A stretch of 37,506 nt of DNA, from positions 1 through 37,506 of the forward strand of contig CAKZPK010000414.1 of NCBI GenBank assembly GCA_937139035.1. Direction: 5' to 3'. The position numbers and the translations under genes were made by a program. This document shows, in pieces, positions 25,943-33,990 of the stretch (position 1 is the first letter of the stretch; every line of letters starts with the position of its first letter). This DNA is from an uncultured Crocinitomix sp. (GTDB lineage: Bacteria > Bacteroidota > Bacteroidia > Flavobacteriales_D > Crocinitomicaceae). Below the pieces are notes generated by a model, which saw only the letters and a list, made by a program, of their open reading frames with translations, searched no databases and was not told where the DNA came from.

Positions 25943-26868
25943 TTTGCACGGCGTAATTTATATTGCTTATCTCCCAAAACATAATTGCCCGTTTCAACCC
26001 ACTCTTCATTAAATAAAACGGTATCACTAACAAATGTGGTTAATATCAACTGTTCTTGACTAAACTCCCAATGATAAAAATCGAACGTTTTATTCGCCCT
26101 ATTTCTTAATAGAACACCATCTAAATTTTGAAAAGGATGAGATGTTCCAAAATAGCTATCAATTTCATACTCGTTATAATTATCCAGCCCTACTAATTCT
26201 CCATTTTTCAGAAAGTAAACCGTATCTGAGTTCTCATTCAAATAAGTACCAGCTAACAACTCTTCATTAAAGTATGCAGTGATTTTTGATTCTATTTTGA
26301 ATGGCCGGTCGGCTTCTGTTATGAAATCACTCATTTCTGAGCGTTTTTTATAAATGTAAATTGTAGAATCAGCTTGATTCTCACTAGAAATTAATCGCAA
26401 ATGCAATTCATCTGAGTAATTAAGCAGACACCAATCCCCCCAGTTTGTTTCAAAAACGGTGAAGGTATCAGATTCGCAATTGACTGAATTCTTGTTCATC
26501 TCTATGAGCGAGCCATAAGTTAAAACAGTATCATTTTTAATCTCTAGCAAAATTCCAAACCAAGCAGGAATTTGAGATTGACAGTTTACAATAGATTTAT
26601 TAGCAATTATAGGATCAAAATAATTGCTTAGTGCCCAAATGCCATCTAACCCATCTTCTGTTGAGCAATAAGTTACAGTATCAACCTCTTCTAATATAGG
26701 TTGAGATAATGCTTCCTGTACTTCAACGCCATCCGCAGACGAATCTCCATTACAGGCCGTAACATTGCAAAAGAGCGATAATAATAATCCTCCTTTTATA
26801 AAAAATTGGGTAAAGTTACTACGCTTGATTAGCGGCGTTTCTATCTCGCTCGGCTTCGCTTTTTTCAA
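25939..26868 (-). CDS. Lipoprotein of unknown function
   Basis: 309 residues. A 25-residue basic N-terminal extension precedes a hydrophobic core and lipobox VTAC (Cys39), giving an unusually long signal peptide. The mature domain is beta-rich with Cys pairs and repeated 'DT.Y' strands (SDTVYFLKNGELVG, DTVLFNEEWVETG). I do not recognise the family. The ATG overlaps the preceding 77-residue membrane protein gene by 50 bases; no alternative ATG, GTG or TTG lies between it and the lipobox, so the overlap appears real. It is the last gene of the coaX operon. Confidence 0.65.
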   Translation of the reverse strand: MKKAKPSEIETPLIKRSNFTQFFIKGGLLLSLFCNVTACNGDSSADGVEVQEALSQPILEEVDTVTYCSTEDGLDGIWALSNYFDPIIANKSIVNCQSQIPAWFGILLEIKNDTVLTYGSLIEMNKNSVNCESDTFTVFETNWGDWCLLNYSDELHLRLISSENQADSTIYIYKKRSEMSDFITEADRPFKIESKITAYFNEELLAGTYLNENSDTVYFLKNGELVGLDNYNEYEIDSYFGTSHPFQNLDGVLLRNRANKTFDFYHWEFSQEQLILTTFVSDTVLFNEEWVETGNYVLGDKQYKLRRAN

Positions 26869-27052
26869 GGCGTTTTCTTAAAAAGCGTCTCATTACTGCC
26901 ATAACAGCTGTCACAATCGGAATAATAAAATAAAATCCCCATTTGTCCCATCCTTGCATGAAACAAAGCACAAGAACCATGATCAAACTCACGGCTGTCA
27001 TTGCCCACCAAAATTTTTCTAAAACTGAATTTATTTTTGCTAAACTGCTCAT
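26819..27052 (-). CDS. Small two-span membrane protein
   Basis: 77 residues with two hydrophobic helices (about residues 14-31 and 38-53) followed by a basic, charged C-terminal tail (RRFLRKRLEKSEAERDRN). No family recognised. It overlaps lptC at its start by four bases and the lipoprotein gene at its end by 50 bases, so it is part of one transcript. Another frame of the same region (26865-27092) is a shadow. Confidence 0.6.
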   Translation of the reverse strand: MSSLAKINSVLEKFWWAMTAVSLIMVLVLCFMQGWDKWGFYFIIPIVTAVMAVMRRFLRKRLEKSEAERDRNAANQA

Positions 27053-27576
27053 TGTATTGAATCGTTATTGTTGATGTTTTGGCTCTCAACACTTACTTTG
27101 TGCATATTATAATCCGTAAATGTTTCGTCCGTATCTAATCCGTATCCTTTAACGGTTGTTTTCTCTCCTATCACCTCAAAATACTTCTCCGTCCTAACGC
27201 GTTTTGCGGTTTGATCCCAAAAGAGCTCTTCCGTTTTTAGCGTTTGGTTTTTATCGTAGTTTGTAAAGATAACATTATTACGTGCTATAATTACATTTTC
27301 CTTTTCCTTGACCTCAGCATAATCCGCTGTTAATTTAGATACAATAGAATCTTTTTCTTTAAAGAAATTGACCTCAAATCCATGCTTAAAAATTGTCACG
27401 TTTTTTGGCTCTCCAAATTTCTCCATTCTTGTTGCAATCATTTCATAGACTACAACCCCGGAATCAGAATAAAGCGTGTGCATATCATTGACGATTTCAT
27501 CCGCCATGTCTTCTGTTTGGGTTACCTCCTTAATTGTACCCAAATCATTTTCACAAGAAAAAAGCATTCCCATCAT
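27049..27576 (-). CDS. lptC: LPS export periplasmic protein LptC
   Basis: Bitopic component of the Lpt system that passes LPS from LptBFG to LptA. From the ATG at 27576 there are 175 residues beginning MMGMLFSCEND, which is too short for a lipoprotein signal although Cys8 looks lipidated. The reading frame continues upstream without a stop to 27639; codons from CTG at 27627 encode a complete signal peptide (Lys/Arg-rich start, then IPVILMMGMLFS before Cys). So the true start is probably a non-ATG codon (CTG 27627, ATT 27612 or ATA 27606). The mature part has LptC repeats: YEMIATRMEKFG, FKHGFEVNFF, LTADYAEVKEKENVIIARNN, EELFWDQ. Placement after an OMP and TPR gene is typical of Flavobacteriia. 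Confidence 0.85.
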   Translation of the reverse strand: MMGMLFSCENDLGTIKEVTQTEDMADEIVNDMHTLYSDSGVVVYEMIATRMEKFGEPKNVTIFKHGFEVNFFKEKDSIVSKLTADYAEVKEKENVIIARNNVIFTNYDKNQTLKTEELFWDQTAKRVRTEKYFEVIGEKTTVKGYGLDTDETFTDYNMHKVSVESQNINNNDSIQ

Positions 27577-27639
27577 TAAAATGACAGGAATGCTTATTCG
27601 TTTTATATCAATTAATCTGTATTTCAGATCGGTTTTTTT

Positions 27640-28968
27640 TTAGAATCTTGCTATAGTGGATTCTCCCCAACAGCTAAGGCTAACAGTTGATCCTGCACTA
27701 ACACCTTCATTAAAGGCTTCGTTAGAATCTGGCGCATTCTTTAAAAATTTACTGCTACTTACACCTTCTGCACCGGCAGCAATCGCTTTCTTAATATAAT
27801 CATTCGCTAACCAGTAGTTTGCTTTTCTTGAGAAAGTTGATTCTCCACAGCTATTTGCAGTAGCTGCAATTGAATTTGCGCAAATCACTAAAGCATCACC
27901 TCTATAATCTCCACCTACTCCTTTTGCAATTTTAAATGCTGACTTATATGAACCTTGCTTGTATTTTACATTTGCTAAGTTTAAACTATACTTGTCTTTG
28001 TTCTCACCGTCAGCTTCAAGCTCAACAGCTTTTTGAAAGTATTCTGCAGCTTTAGAGTTGTTCTTGTTACTCAATGCATAGTTTCCACCAAAAAAGTAAG
28101 CTTCTGCTGTTGGTTCAAGCGAAATTAGCTCATCTACAAATTTTCCGTAAACTTCACTTGATTGACATTTCTTTTGATCCATCAACGCCAAGTATGCTTC
28201 AACTTTTTCTTTTCTTTCAGTTGGATCCTGAGGTAAGGTTTCTAATTTCTTATCAAAAACACCTACTAACACGTCACAGTCTTTAGCAATTTGTAAGAAG
28301 TACTTATCTAAAAAGCTTTGTGCACTTATTTGGCGTTTCACTTCATTAGCATCCTCTTTTTCTTTAGCTGCTTTTAAAGCAGTTCCAATATATTCAGACA
28401 ATACAATGTATTCTTCAATAATTTTTGTTCTAGCTGCCTCTTTTTCTTCACCTTCAGCAGTGTTAAATTTATTGACAATTAAATGCTTGAAATATTGCTT
28501 AAAGTGCTTTGATTTAGCTTTGTCCTTTAATTCCGGAATTGATTGTGCAAAAAGCGTATCAATTTTAGCATGATCATCTGACTTGTTTGTTACTAATTGA
28601 GATGCATAATCTGCAATCCAAATCAAATCATGATCAATTTGTAAACGACTTTCAAAAATCGAGATCACTGTATCTTTCAATCCAGCTTTACGTTCAGGAG
28701 TAATTCCTTCTTCCTTTAATAGTTTACCGTATATGTATCTACCGTTTGAATAAAAAGCTCCATCTAATCCTGCTGGACCACATGCTTCAACTGCATCATT
28801 CCAAAAGTTGGCTGCATCTTGATATGCTTTTGAAGTTAAGTATTGGTAATACAAACTTCTAAATTTCTGGCAATCATCTGCTGCTACATTTGAAGAATCT
28901 TGTGCCATTGCACTTGATCCAATCAGTAGGGTTAACATTAAAGTTCCTAAAATTCCCTTGAGTTTCAT
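27640..28968 (-). CDS. Secreted TPR-repeat protein
   Basis: 442 residues. Signal peptide ends at about residue 22 (SAMAQ). The mature part is helical with TPR-like repeats, clearest at about 290-350 (YFFGGNYALSNKNNSKAAEYFQKAVE ... LNLANVKYKQGSYKSAFKIAK, given by its key A/Y/G positions) and a repeated 'CGESTFSRKANYWLANDY' segment. Located between the outer-membrane barrel gene and lptC, so an envelope function is likely; similar TPR genes occupy this place in other Flavobacteriia. Its stop lies in the same frame as the upstream extension of lptC. Confidence 0.8.
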   Translation of the reverse strand: MKLKGILGTLMLTLLIGSSAMAQDSSNVAADDCQKFRSLYYQYLTSKAYQDAANFWNDAVEACGPAGLDGAFYSNGRYIYGKLLKEEGITPERKAGLKDTVISIFESRLQIDHDLIWIADYASQLVTNKSDDHAKIDTLFAQSIPELKDKAKSKHFKQYFKHLIVNKFNTAEGEEKEAARTKIIEEYIVLSEYIGTALKAAKEKEDANEVKRQISAQSFLDKYFLQIAKDCDVLVGVFDKKLETLPQDPTERKEKVEAYLALMDQKKCQSSEVYGKFVDELISLEPTAEAYFFGGNYALSNKNNSKAAEYFQKAVELEADGENKDKYSLNLANVKYKQGSYKSAFKIAKGVGGDYRGDALVICANSIAATANSCGESTFSRKANYWLANDYIKKAIAAGAEGVSSSKFLKNAPDSNEAFNEGVSAGSTVSLSCWGESTIARF

Positions 28969-28995
28969 TTTCTTCGTGTTTATTCTTTGTTATTG

Positions 28996-30465
28996 TTAAT
29001 TGTATTTCCGTTTTAAAAACCAGCGGTTACTTCTTTCTGGAGTAATTGAAAAGCCGACATAAAGTCCCATGTACCTTTCTTGAATTATTCCATTTTCAGT
29101 TGTTCCAAGGTTTCCTAAACTGCCTCCAAAATTAAGATTTGTATTTGACACTCCAGGACGGATCGGTATGCTTAATCCAAAACTCATGCCATAATTGTCT
29201 AAAGCGATCTCTTCACCTAAATTATTTTTCACTAATAATTCAGTTTGAGCATAATTAAAACCTAAACGATAAGTTAGTCCACTAAAGAAATTATCAGGAT
29301 CGATTAAAGCACTTAGAGTTGGCGCTCTTTCAAACCCAATCCCAATAGACATTCTATCTTTTAAACCTCCAGGATTTTGAACATCAGAGAATTGTGTATA
29401 AAATGTAGACCATTTCTCGATTTTAAAATCAGCCGCCAAACGCAAGCTTGAACTCGAATTATATGGAGAAAATTGATATTGTAATCCAACTCCAAAAGCC
29501 TCTGGCTTATAGACTAAACCTTCGTCATCCTGAGTTAGCTCAATTGTATCTTTAACCGATACACTTTGTCCACGATAAAAGCTTCCAATATAAGAAAATG
29601 AATATAAATCTTGAAAAGCTCTAACTTCAGTAGCTGGCGCATAAGTTGCTCCAATTGCTAAATTCCGGCTTAGTTTGGTTGATTTAAAACCGTAGTTATA
29701 ATTAACACCTAATTCAGTTGAAAGTCCAGATACTCTAATTCCATCTACCACACGAGCGTTAAAAATTTCAATTGATGAAGGAATAAACTCAGTTGAACGA
29801 ATTTGCTCAGATGTTCCAAACAAATAGTTTCCATTAATACCAATTGATAAATGGTGTGTTTTATATCCTTTGATTATTGTATCCCTTTTAATTTTTTGAT
29901 TTGTTGTTGGATCCATTACGACCTCTTTCTTTTTAACACTTGCAATATTTTTCAAGTTTAAAGGACGATAAGAGATTCCAAAATTTGCTATTCTAACTCC
30001 ACCTGACCCCTCATTAACAGCTTGCATTATTGTATCGTTATCGCTGTTAGTAGTATAATTAGTTACGGTGTATCCTGTAAATGAATAAGGTTTTAACCCA
30101 ATACCAATTCCCCAATTTTTCTTGATGGGTAAACCTAATTGAAATTGATTTAATCCAAAATGACGCTGAGTCGTTGTAGCAGACTCTGTACTAAAGTTCG
30201 AAAATTTTCCATTCATTCCTATTTGCAAAACAGGTAAATGTCTCGATAGATAAGAATAAGACGCAGGGTTAGTTGTATTCACCAATGAAGAATCACTATT
30301 TGCAAGAGAGACTCCTCCCATTCCTGAAAATACGGCATAACCTTCATAATTGCGTTCACCAAGTCCAAAAGAACTATAGGGTGATTGCGTTCCTTTTTGA
30401 GCGAACGTAACGTTCACTAAACACAACGCAACAGTAGAAAAAAATATATTTTTAAAATTCAACAT
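28996..30465 (-). CDS. Outer-membrane beta-barrel protein
   Basis: 489 residues with signal peptide ending at about residue 22 (VTFAQ). The mature part starts with GTQSPYSSFGLGERNYEG, a pattern I associate with a Bacteroidota outer-membrane family, and has many alternating amphipathic strands (PSLRLAADFKIEKW, YRLGFNYAQTELLV, FGLSIPIRPG) as in OmpP1/FadL-type transporters. Ligand unknown. Its ATG overlaps coaX by 14 bases; the TPR gene follows after 27 bases. This is an envelope gene in the coaX-lptC operon. Confidence 0.8.
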   Translation of the reverse strand: MLNFKNIFFSTVALCLVNVTFAQKGTQSPYSSFGLGERNYEGYAVFSGMGGVSLANSDSSLVNTTNPASYSYLSRHLPVLQIGMNGKFSNFSTESATTTQRHFGLNQFQLGLPIKKNWGIGIGLKPYSFTGYTVTNYTTNSDNDTIMQAVNEGSGGVRIANFGISYRPLNLKNIASVKKKEVVMDPTTNQKIKRDTIIKGYKTHHLSIGINGNYLFGTSEQIRSTEFIPSSIEIFNARVVDGIRVSGLSTELGVNYNYGFKSTKLSRNLAIGATYAPATEVRAFQDLYSFSYIGSFYRGQSVSVKDTIELTQDDEGLVYKPEAFGVGLQYQFSPYNSSSSLRLAADFKIEKWSTFYTQFSDVQNPGGLKDRMSIGIGFERAPTLSALIDPDNFFSGLTYRLGFNYAQTELLVKNNLGEEIALDNYGMSFGLSIPIRPGVSNTNLNFGGSLGNLGTTENGIIQERYMGLYVGFSITPERSNRWFLKRKYN

Positions 30466-31171
30466 TATACTTCAATATTTCGTTTAATCCAAAAATGGTT
30501 AAATCGGAATGTGCAAAGATGGGATTTTTATATCCTTTATCAAAGTATTTTAAATCTCCACCCGTCATAAAAATTGTTAATTCACCAAATTGTTCTTGAT
30601 AACGCTGAATAAACCCATTTATTTCGTGAAAAATAGCATGCTGAACTCCATTTTGTATGCTTGTTTTGGTAGATACTCCAAATCCAAATTCAAAATCTTC
30701 CGCATCAATTAGCGGTAATTGGTCAGTAAAAGATTGTAAAGCTGCATAGCGCATTTTCATTCCTGGGCTAATATTACCTCCAAGATAGACTCCTTTATTA
30801 TTTACTAAATCGTATTTAATACATGTACCTATGTCAATAGCTAATGAATTTTTATTAGGATTCTTTTTCCAGATAGCGGTAGCATTTGCAAGGCGGTCCT
30901 TACCCAAGGTATGCGGTGTTTCATAACCATTTTGAATAGGAATAGGTGTATTTTCATCCAAATCAATTCGTTTTGCAATAGGCAGGTTAATATGATCATT
31001 AGTAACTGAACTTACAAGTACCGCCTCAAGTTCATTTGAGCGTTCTTTCACCCATTTTTCTACCAAATCAACCTCTTCTTTGGCAAAAACCTTTTTTATA
31101 TGCAAATTTCCGCCTTTATCAAAAAGCGCCAATTTTGTAGCTGTATTTCCCTGATCAACAATCAGATTCAT
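30452..31171 (-). CDS. coaX: Type III pantothenate kinase
   Basis: 239-residue kinase for the first step of coenzyme A synthesis, ASKHA fold. Motifs: N-terminal phosphate-binding DQGNT (residues 6-10), GKDR (90-93), the second phosphate loop AIDIGTC with catalytic Asp113, Asp121 nearby, and GGNISPGMKMRYAAL (131-145). Type III kinases have a weak ATP affinity and need monovalent cations. It heads an operon of envelope genes, a conserved but functionally unexplained arrangement. Upstream, minus-strand CAATTTTG (31183-31176) is one base off TAnnTTTG, with a TTG 22 bases before it. Confidence 0.93.
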   Translation of the reverse strand: MNLIVDQGNTATKLALFDKGGNLHIKKVFAKEEVDLVEKWVKERSNELEAVLVSSVTNDHINLPIAKRIDLDENTPIPIQNGYETPHTLGKDRLANATAIWKKNPNKNSLAIDIGTCIKYDLVNNKGVYLGGNISPGMKMRYAALQSFTDQLPLIDAEDFEFGFGVSTKTSIQNGVQHAIFHEINGFIQRYQEQFGELTIFMTGGDLKYFDKGYKNPIFAHSDLTIFGLNEILKYNVEF

Positions 31172-31236
31172 GCTGCAAAATTGAGGACAATTTCTCTATT
31201 CTCATCAAAAAATTAAAAAAATAATTGTGAATTCTT

Positions 31237-31265
31237 TTGCACTTTAAAATACCTTACTATCTTTG
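31237..31265 (+). promoter_or_regulatory. Promoter of tRNA-Phe
   Basis: TTG (31237-31239, in a TTTTG context), 18-base spacer, TATCTTTG (31258-31265): both elements match the Bacteroidota consensus with ideal spacing. Transcription should start near 31270, about a dozen bases before the tRNA. Confidence 0.8.
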
Positions 31266-31282
31266 CCCCCACATTAACGGAT

Positions 31283-31355
31283 GGTGATATAGCTCAGTTG
31301 GTAGAGCAATGGACTGAAAATCCATGTGTCGGGGGTTCAAATCCCTCTATCACCA
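31283..31355 (+). tRNA. tRNA-Phe (GAA)
   Basis: 73 bases folding into a full cloverleaf. Acceptor stem GGTGATA / TATCACC is perfect; D-arm GCTC/GAGC; anticodon stem ATGGA / TCCAT with loop CTGAAAA, anticodon GAA at 31316-31318; T-arm GGGGG TTCAAAT CCCTC with one G-T pair. Discriminator A at 31355. The 3' CCA is not encoded (CAG follows), so it must be added after transcription. Confidence 0.97.
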
Positions 31356-31362
31356 CAGCAAC

Positions 31363-31393
31363 AAAAACCAAGTGCATTGCACTTGGTTTTTTT
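31363..31393 (+). terminator. Rho-independent terminator of tRNA-Phe
   Basis: Stem AAAAACCAAGTG / CACTTGGTTTTT with a five-base loop, ending in seven T. It lies eight bases after the tRNA, making the tRNA a single-gene transcript. Confidence 0.9.
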
Positions 31394-31530
31394 GTTTTAT
31401 AAGCTAAAACGCTGTTTCTTTTGACATTATTGATTGTAATTTTCAGAAATAATCAAAATAAAACGAACGAGAGGTTACAAATTTAATCTGTAATGAATTA
31501 TTTTCAATTTCGTCCAAGTAAAAAAAGAAT

Positions 31531-31803
31531 ATGCGTTTAACGGATAAATATCAACCCATCAATTGTGCATTCCACGATTATTTAGAGCATTTTGCCACGC
31601 TTCGTCAACCCATTTCATTAAAATATTTTTTAAATGGTGAAGAAACAAAACTATCCAATGTTATTCTTTACGACCTCTCTGGTGGAAGAAATGGCGAATT
31701 TGCACATTTGAAAAATGAGGAACTCAATGTAAAAATAAGAATGGATCATATAATCTCCATTGAGAACATTGAAGCGAAATCATTCATTTCGAACTATTGT
31801 TAA
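31531..31803 (+). CDS. Rof-like Rho-binding antiterminator family protein
   Basis: 90 residues. The start YQPINCAFHDYLEHFATLRQ matches the opening of E. coli Rof (YQPINC..YD.LE.A), a small protein that binds the termination factor Rho and inhibits it. The rest is a small Sm-like beta fold (ISLKYFLNGEETKLSNVILYDLSG ... VKIRMDHIISIENI, described by its strands), consistent in length and secondary structure. Whether it acts on Rho in this organism is untested. It stands between the tRNA terminator and the STM3941-type gene, with 60 bases between it and the latter. No clear TAnnTTTG was found upstream; TAATTTTC is the nearest. Confidence 0.8.
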   Translation: MRLTDKYQPINCAFHDYLEHFATLRQPISLKYFLNGEETKLSNVILYDLSGGRNGEFAHLKNEELNVKIRMDHIISIENIEAKSFISNYC

Positions 31804-31863
31804 ACATTAGTTTACCAATTAATACTTATTTTCGGTGTGACTACAAGACGATAATAAAGCATA

Positions 31864-32397
31864 ATGACGCATCAAATTCAAATAGATACTCGAAAACAAG
31901 TTATAGGGATTATTTTATCAATACTTTTTATTATTGGTGGAACAACCTTACTAATTAACCCATTGATTCTTGGAGAACATCCTTTTAAAGATGAAGCAAT
32001 GTTTGCTCTTAGTTTAACGGTTGTCCTTATTTTTTTAGCACTCCTCATATTTCTTATTTACAAAATCGTGAATAAAACAATTGGACTAATTATTAATGAG
32101 GAAGGAATTCAAGAGCAAATATCAGCATTAAACGTAGGATTGGTACGTTGGGAAGAAATGAGTGGTTTCGGTATTAAAAAGCAAATTGGAATTCCTTTTA
32201 TCGTAATCTATTTAAAAAATAGAGAAGAATTCATTGAACGATTTAGCGGATTAAAAAAAACATCCATTAAAAAGAATGCAGAATCATTTGGTACACCAGT
32301 AGCAGTTAGCACAGTGATGCTTAAAATGAAAAAAGATGAATTAATTCAATTATTTAAAGAAGAAGGCGCCAAACGCGGACTTGAATTTGAAAATTAA
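31864..32397 (+). CDS. STM3941-like small membrane protein
   Basis: 177 residues: two membrane helices in the N-terminal third (about 12-34 and 47-68), then a PH-like cytoplasmic domain containing GLIINEEGIQEQ, VRWEEMSGFGI, IVIYLKNREEFIE and, after GTPVAVSTVMLKM, a helical tail. This pattern resembles the STM3941 family of uncharacterised proteins. The TAA (32395-32397) interlocks with the TAA of the convergent radical SAM gene. Confidence 0.75.
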   Translation: MTHQIQIDTRKQVIGIILSILFIIGGTTLLINPLILGEHPFKDEAMFALSLTVVLIFLALLIFLIYKIVNKTIGLIINEEGIQEQISALNVGLVRWEEMSGFGIKKQIGIPFIVIYLKNREEFIERFSGLKKTSIKKNAESFGTPVAVSTVMLKMKKDELIQLFKEEGAKRGLEFEN

Positions 32398-33281
32398 ATA
32401 ATTCTTTGTCTTATTTGGTGTCTAGCAGACAATTCATCCATTTTAGTTTTAAACGCATCCCTATAGTAAGCAGGCATTTCACTTCCTGACGCAAAAAACT
32501 TCAAATATTTATTCTCCAATTCAGGGTAGTGTTTTTTTATAGCACCCAATACTAACGTTTTACTATCAGCCTTGCTATTGCCAAATAACGTAATACTAGC
32601 TGGCATTACGTATGCTGCATTTATTTTTTTAAATGTTTCATAAAACAAGTTGAGAGATGCAGCAGTGTCACTAATAAATGGAAGGAGAGGCATTAAACTA
32701 ACACCTGATAAAAAACCTTCTTTTATTGTAGTTTCCAAAGTTTCTAGACGTTTTTCAGGTGATGGTGCGCCAGGTTCAAAAATACGCCCTACTTTATCAT
32801 CCAAGGTTGAAAATGAATAGGTGATTATAGTTCCGCCAGGCAAACTATTCTCCAAATCGTTGGGGAGAACCGCGGCTTTATCAATTTTATGTAATAGATC
32901 AAAATCTCGTTCAATTCCGCAAGATTTTGTAATCATATGAACAGGAAACTTATGTTTCAAAATAACCTCTAATGCTTGCCGAGTAAGTTGATAATCCTCC
33001 TCTATTTTTAAATAAGGATCTGTCGCACTTGAAAGTACAATAATCCCGTACTCCCCCTTTTTAGCCCGATTAAATAATTGCCGATCCAACACCTCAATGG
33101 CATTTGTTTTAACGGTCAAGCTTTGCTCTAAATTAAAGCCATACTTACTTCCACGGATATAGCAATACAAGCAGTTAAAAGCACAACTACTATACAAATT
33201 AACAGTATAGTCATCTAAAAACCAGGCGTCTCTTTTTTTGGTTTTATTAAGAACAGATTTAACCTCTTTTTCCTTTGGCAT
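32394..33281 (-). CDS. SPL-like radical SAM protein
   Basis: 295 residues. Radical SAM motif CAFNCLYCY with Cys33, Cys37 and Cys40 coordinating a 4Fe-4S cluster; the adjacent LDDYTVNLYSSC and later IIVLSSATDPYLKIEE and GTIITYSFSTLDD segments resemble spore photoproduct lyase relatives and the Rv2578c/SplB-like family. True SPL repairs the spore photoproduct in endospores; non-spore-formers such as this must use the protein otherwise, perhaps in DNA or RNA lesion repair. Overlaps the AlkD-like gene by 23 bases and closes the xseA-xseB-alkD operon. Possibly acts on nucleic acid, given the neighbours. Confidence 0.85.
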   Translation of the reverse strand: MPKEKEVKSVLNKTKKRDAWFLDDYTVNLYSSCAFNCLYCYIRGSKYGFNLEQSLTVKTNAIEVLDRQLFNRAKKGEYGIIVLSSATDPYLKIEEDYQLTRQALEVILKHKFPVHMITKSCGIERDFDLLHKIDKAAVLPNDLENSLPGGTIITYSFSTLDDKVGRIFEPGAPSPEKRLETLETTIKEGFLSGVSLMPLLPFISDTAASLNLFYETFKKINAAYVMPASITLFGNSKADSKTLVLGAIKKHYPELENKYLKFFASGSEMPAYYRDAFKTKMDELSARHQIRQRII

Positions 33282-33990
33282 AAGCGTTTCTATTCAGCCC
33301 AATCTCTATTTTCTTTCGAAACCAATTTGGAATCTCTGTATAATTTTGGATTCTAGAATTATATTTTTCAATAAGATCTGGATGAAATTTGGCCGTGGTT
33401 TTTGCTGCCCAACCCACACCTTGCTTTATTTGCCGATCATTGGTTTTAACCATTGTCATGAGCAATAAAAAAACCTGTTCAACCTCTTTCTTTCCTAATC
33501 CTTTTTTTACAGCGTAATGCGCACCAGCACCCAATGAACGAACCACCCAATTACTTTTGGCTGAGCTCAATTTCTCAAATGTTTTAATCATTAATTCAAA
33601 TTGCTGCAACAAGGCAACGCCCCAAACACGTTCTCCAATAATATCAGAAACATACCAGTCATTTGCATCTGCAATATATTCGTAGGTTTTTTGAATTGCC
33701 TCTTCATAAGCATTTGGCAGCCTTAACTGCATTATAATTCCTAAAATAACATTTCCGCCCTCTGTTTTTTGCTCACAAATAGCATCACATAACGTAATTT
33801 GATCCTGTAGGGTCACATTTTCAAATAGTGTTTTAGCACAATATTCTAGTAGCGGAAATTTGACTTTGTGTGCCAGAATGGATTCATGAAAATCAGCAAT
33901 TAAAGCAACCACACCATGCTTATGATAAACATCAATACTCTGCTCCAATAACGGATTAATATCCCCTTTACGGGTATATATTTTGATCAA
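33259..33990 (-). CDS. DNA alkylation repair (AlkD-like) HEAT-repeat protein
   Basis: 243 residues, helical. AlkD-type glycosylases remove N3- and N7-alkylpurines through HEAT-like repeats without base flipping. Key residues of Bacillus AlkD (Trp109, Asp113, Arg148, Trp187) have matching counterparts: Trp112 and Asp116 in NDWYVSD, Arg151 in NWVVRSLG, Trp194 in KQGVGWAAKT. The Trp-Asp and Asp-Arg spacings (+4, +35) are identical. The start overlaps xseB by four bases and the end overlaps the radical SAM gene. The pattern supports a functional repair protein, though overall similarity is moderate. Confidence 0.8.
   Translation of the reverse strand: MIKIYTRKGDINPLLEQSIDVYHKHGVVALIADFHESILAHKVKFPLLEYCAKTLFENVTLQDQITLCDAICEQKTEGGNVILGIIMQLRLPNAYEEAIQKTYEYIADANDWYVSDIIGERVWGVALLQQFELMIKTFEKLSSAKSNWVVRSLGAGAHYAVKKGLGKKEVEQVFLLLMTMVKTNDRQIKQGVGWAAKTTAKFHPDLIEKYNSRIQNYTEIPNWFRKKIEIGLNRNAYAKGKRG

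Noticed and set aside
26865-27092. 75-codon frame overlapping the 77-residue membrane protein gene.
   Set aside because: It lacks membrane-type composition, overlaps lptC in the wrong frame, and the alternative frame has two clean membrane helices.
32394-33281. Genuine spore photoproduct lyase.
   Set aside because: The organism is not a spore former; only the radical SAM core matches, so the narrower name is not justified.
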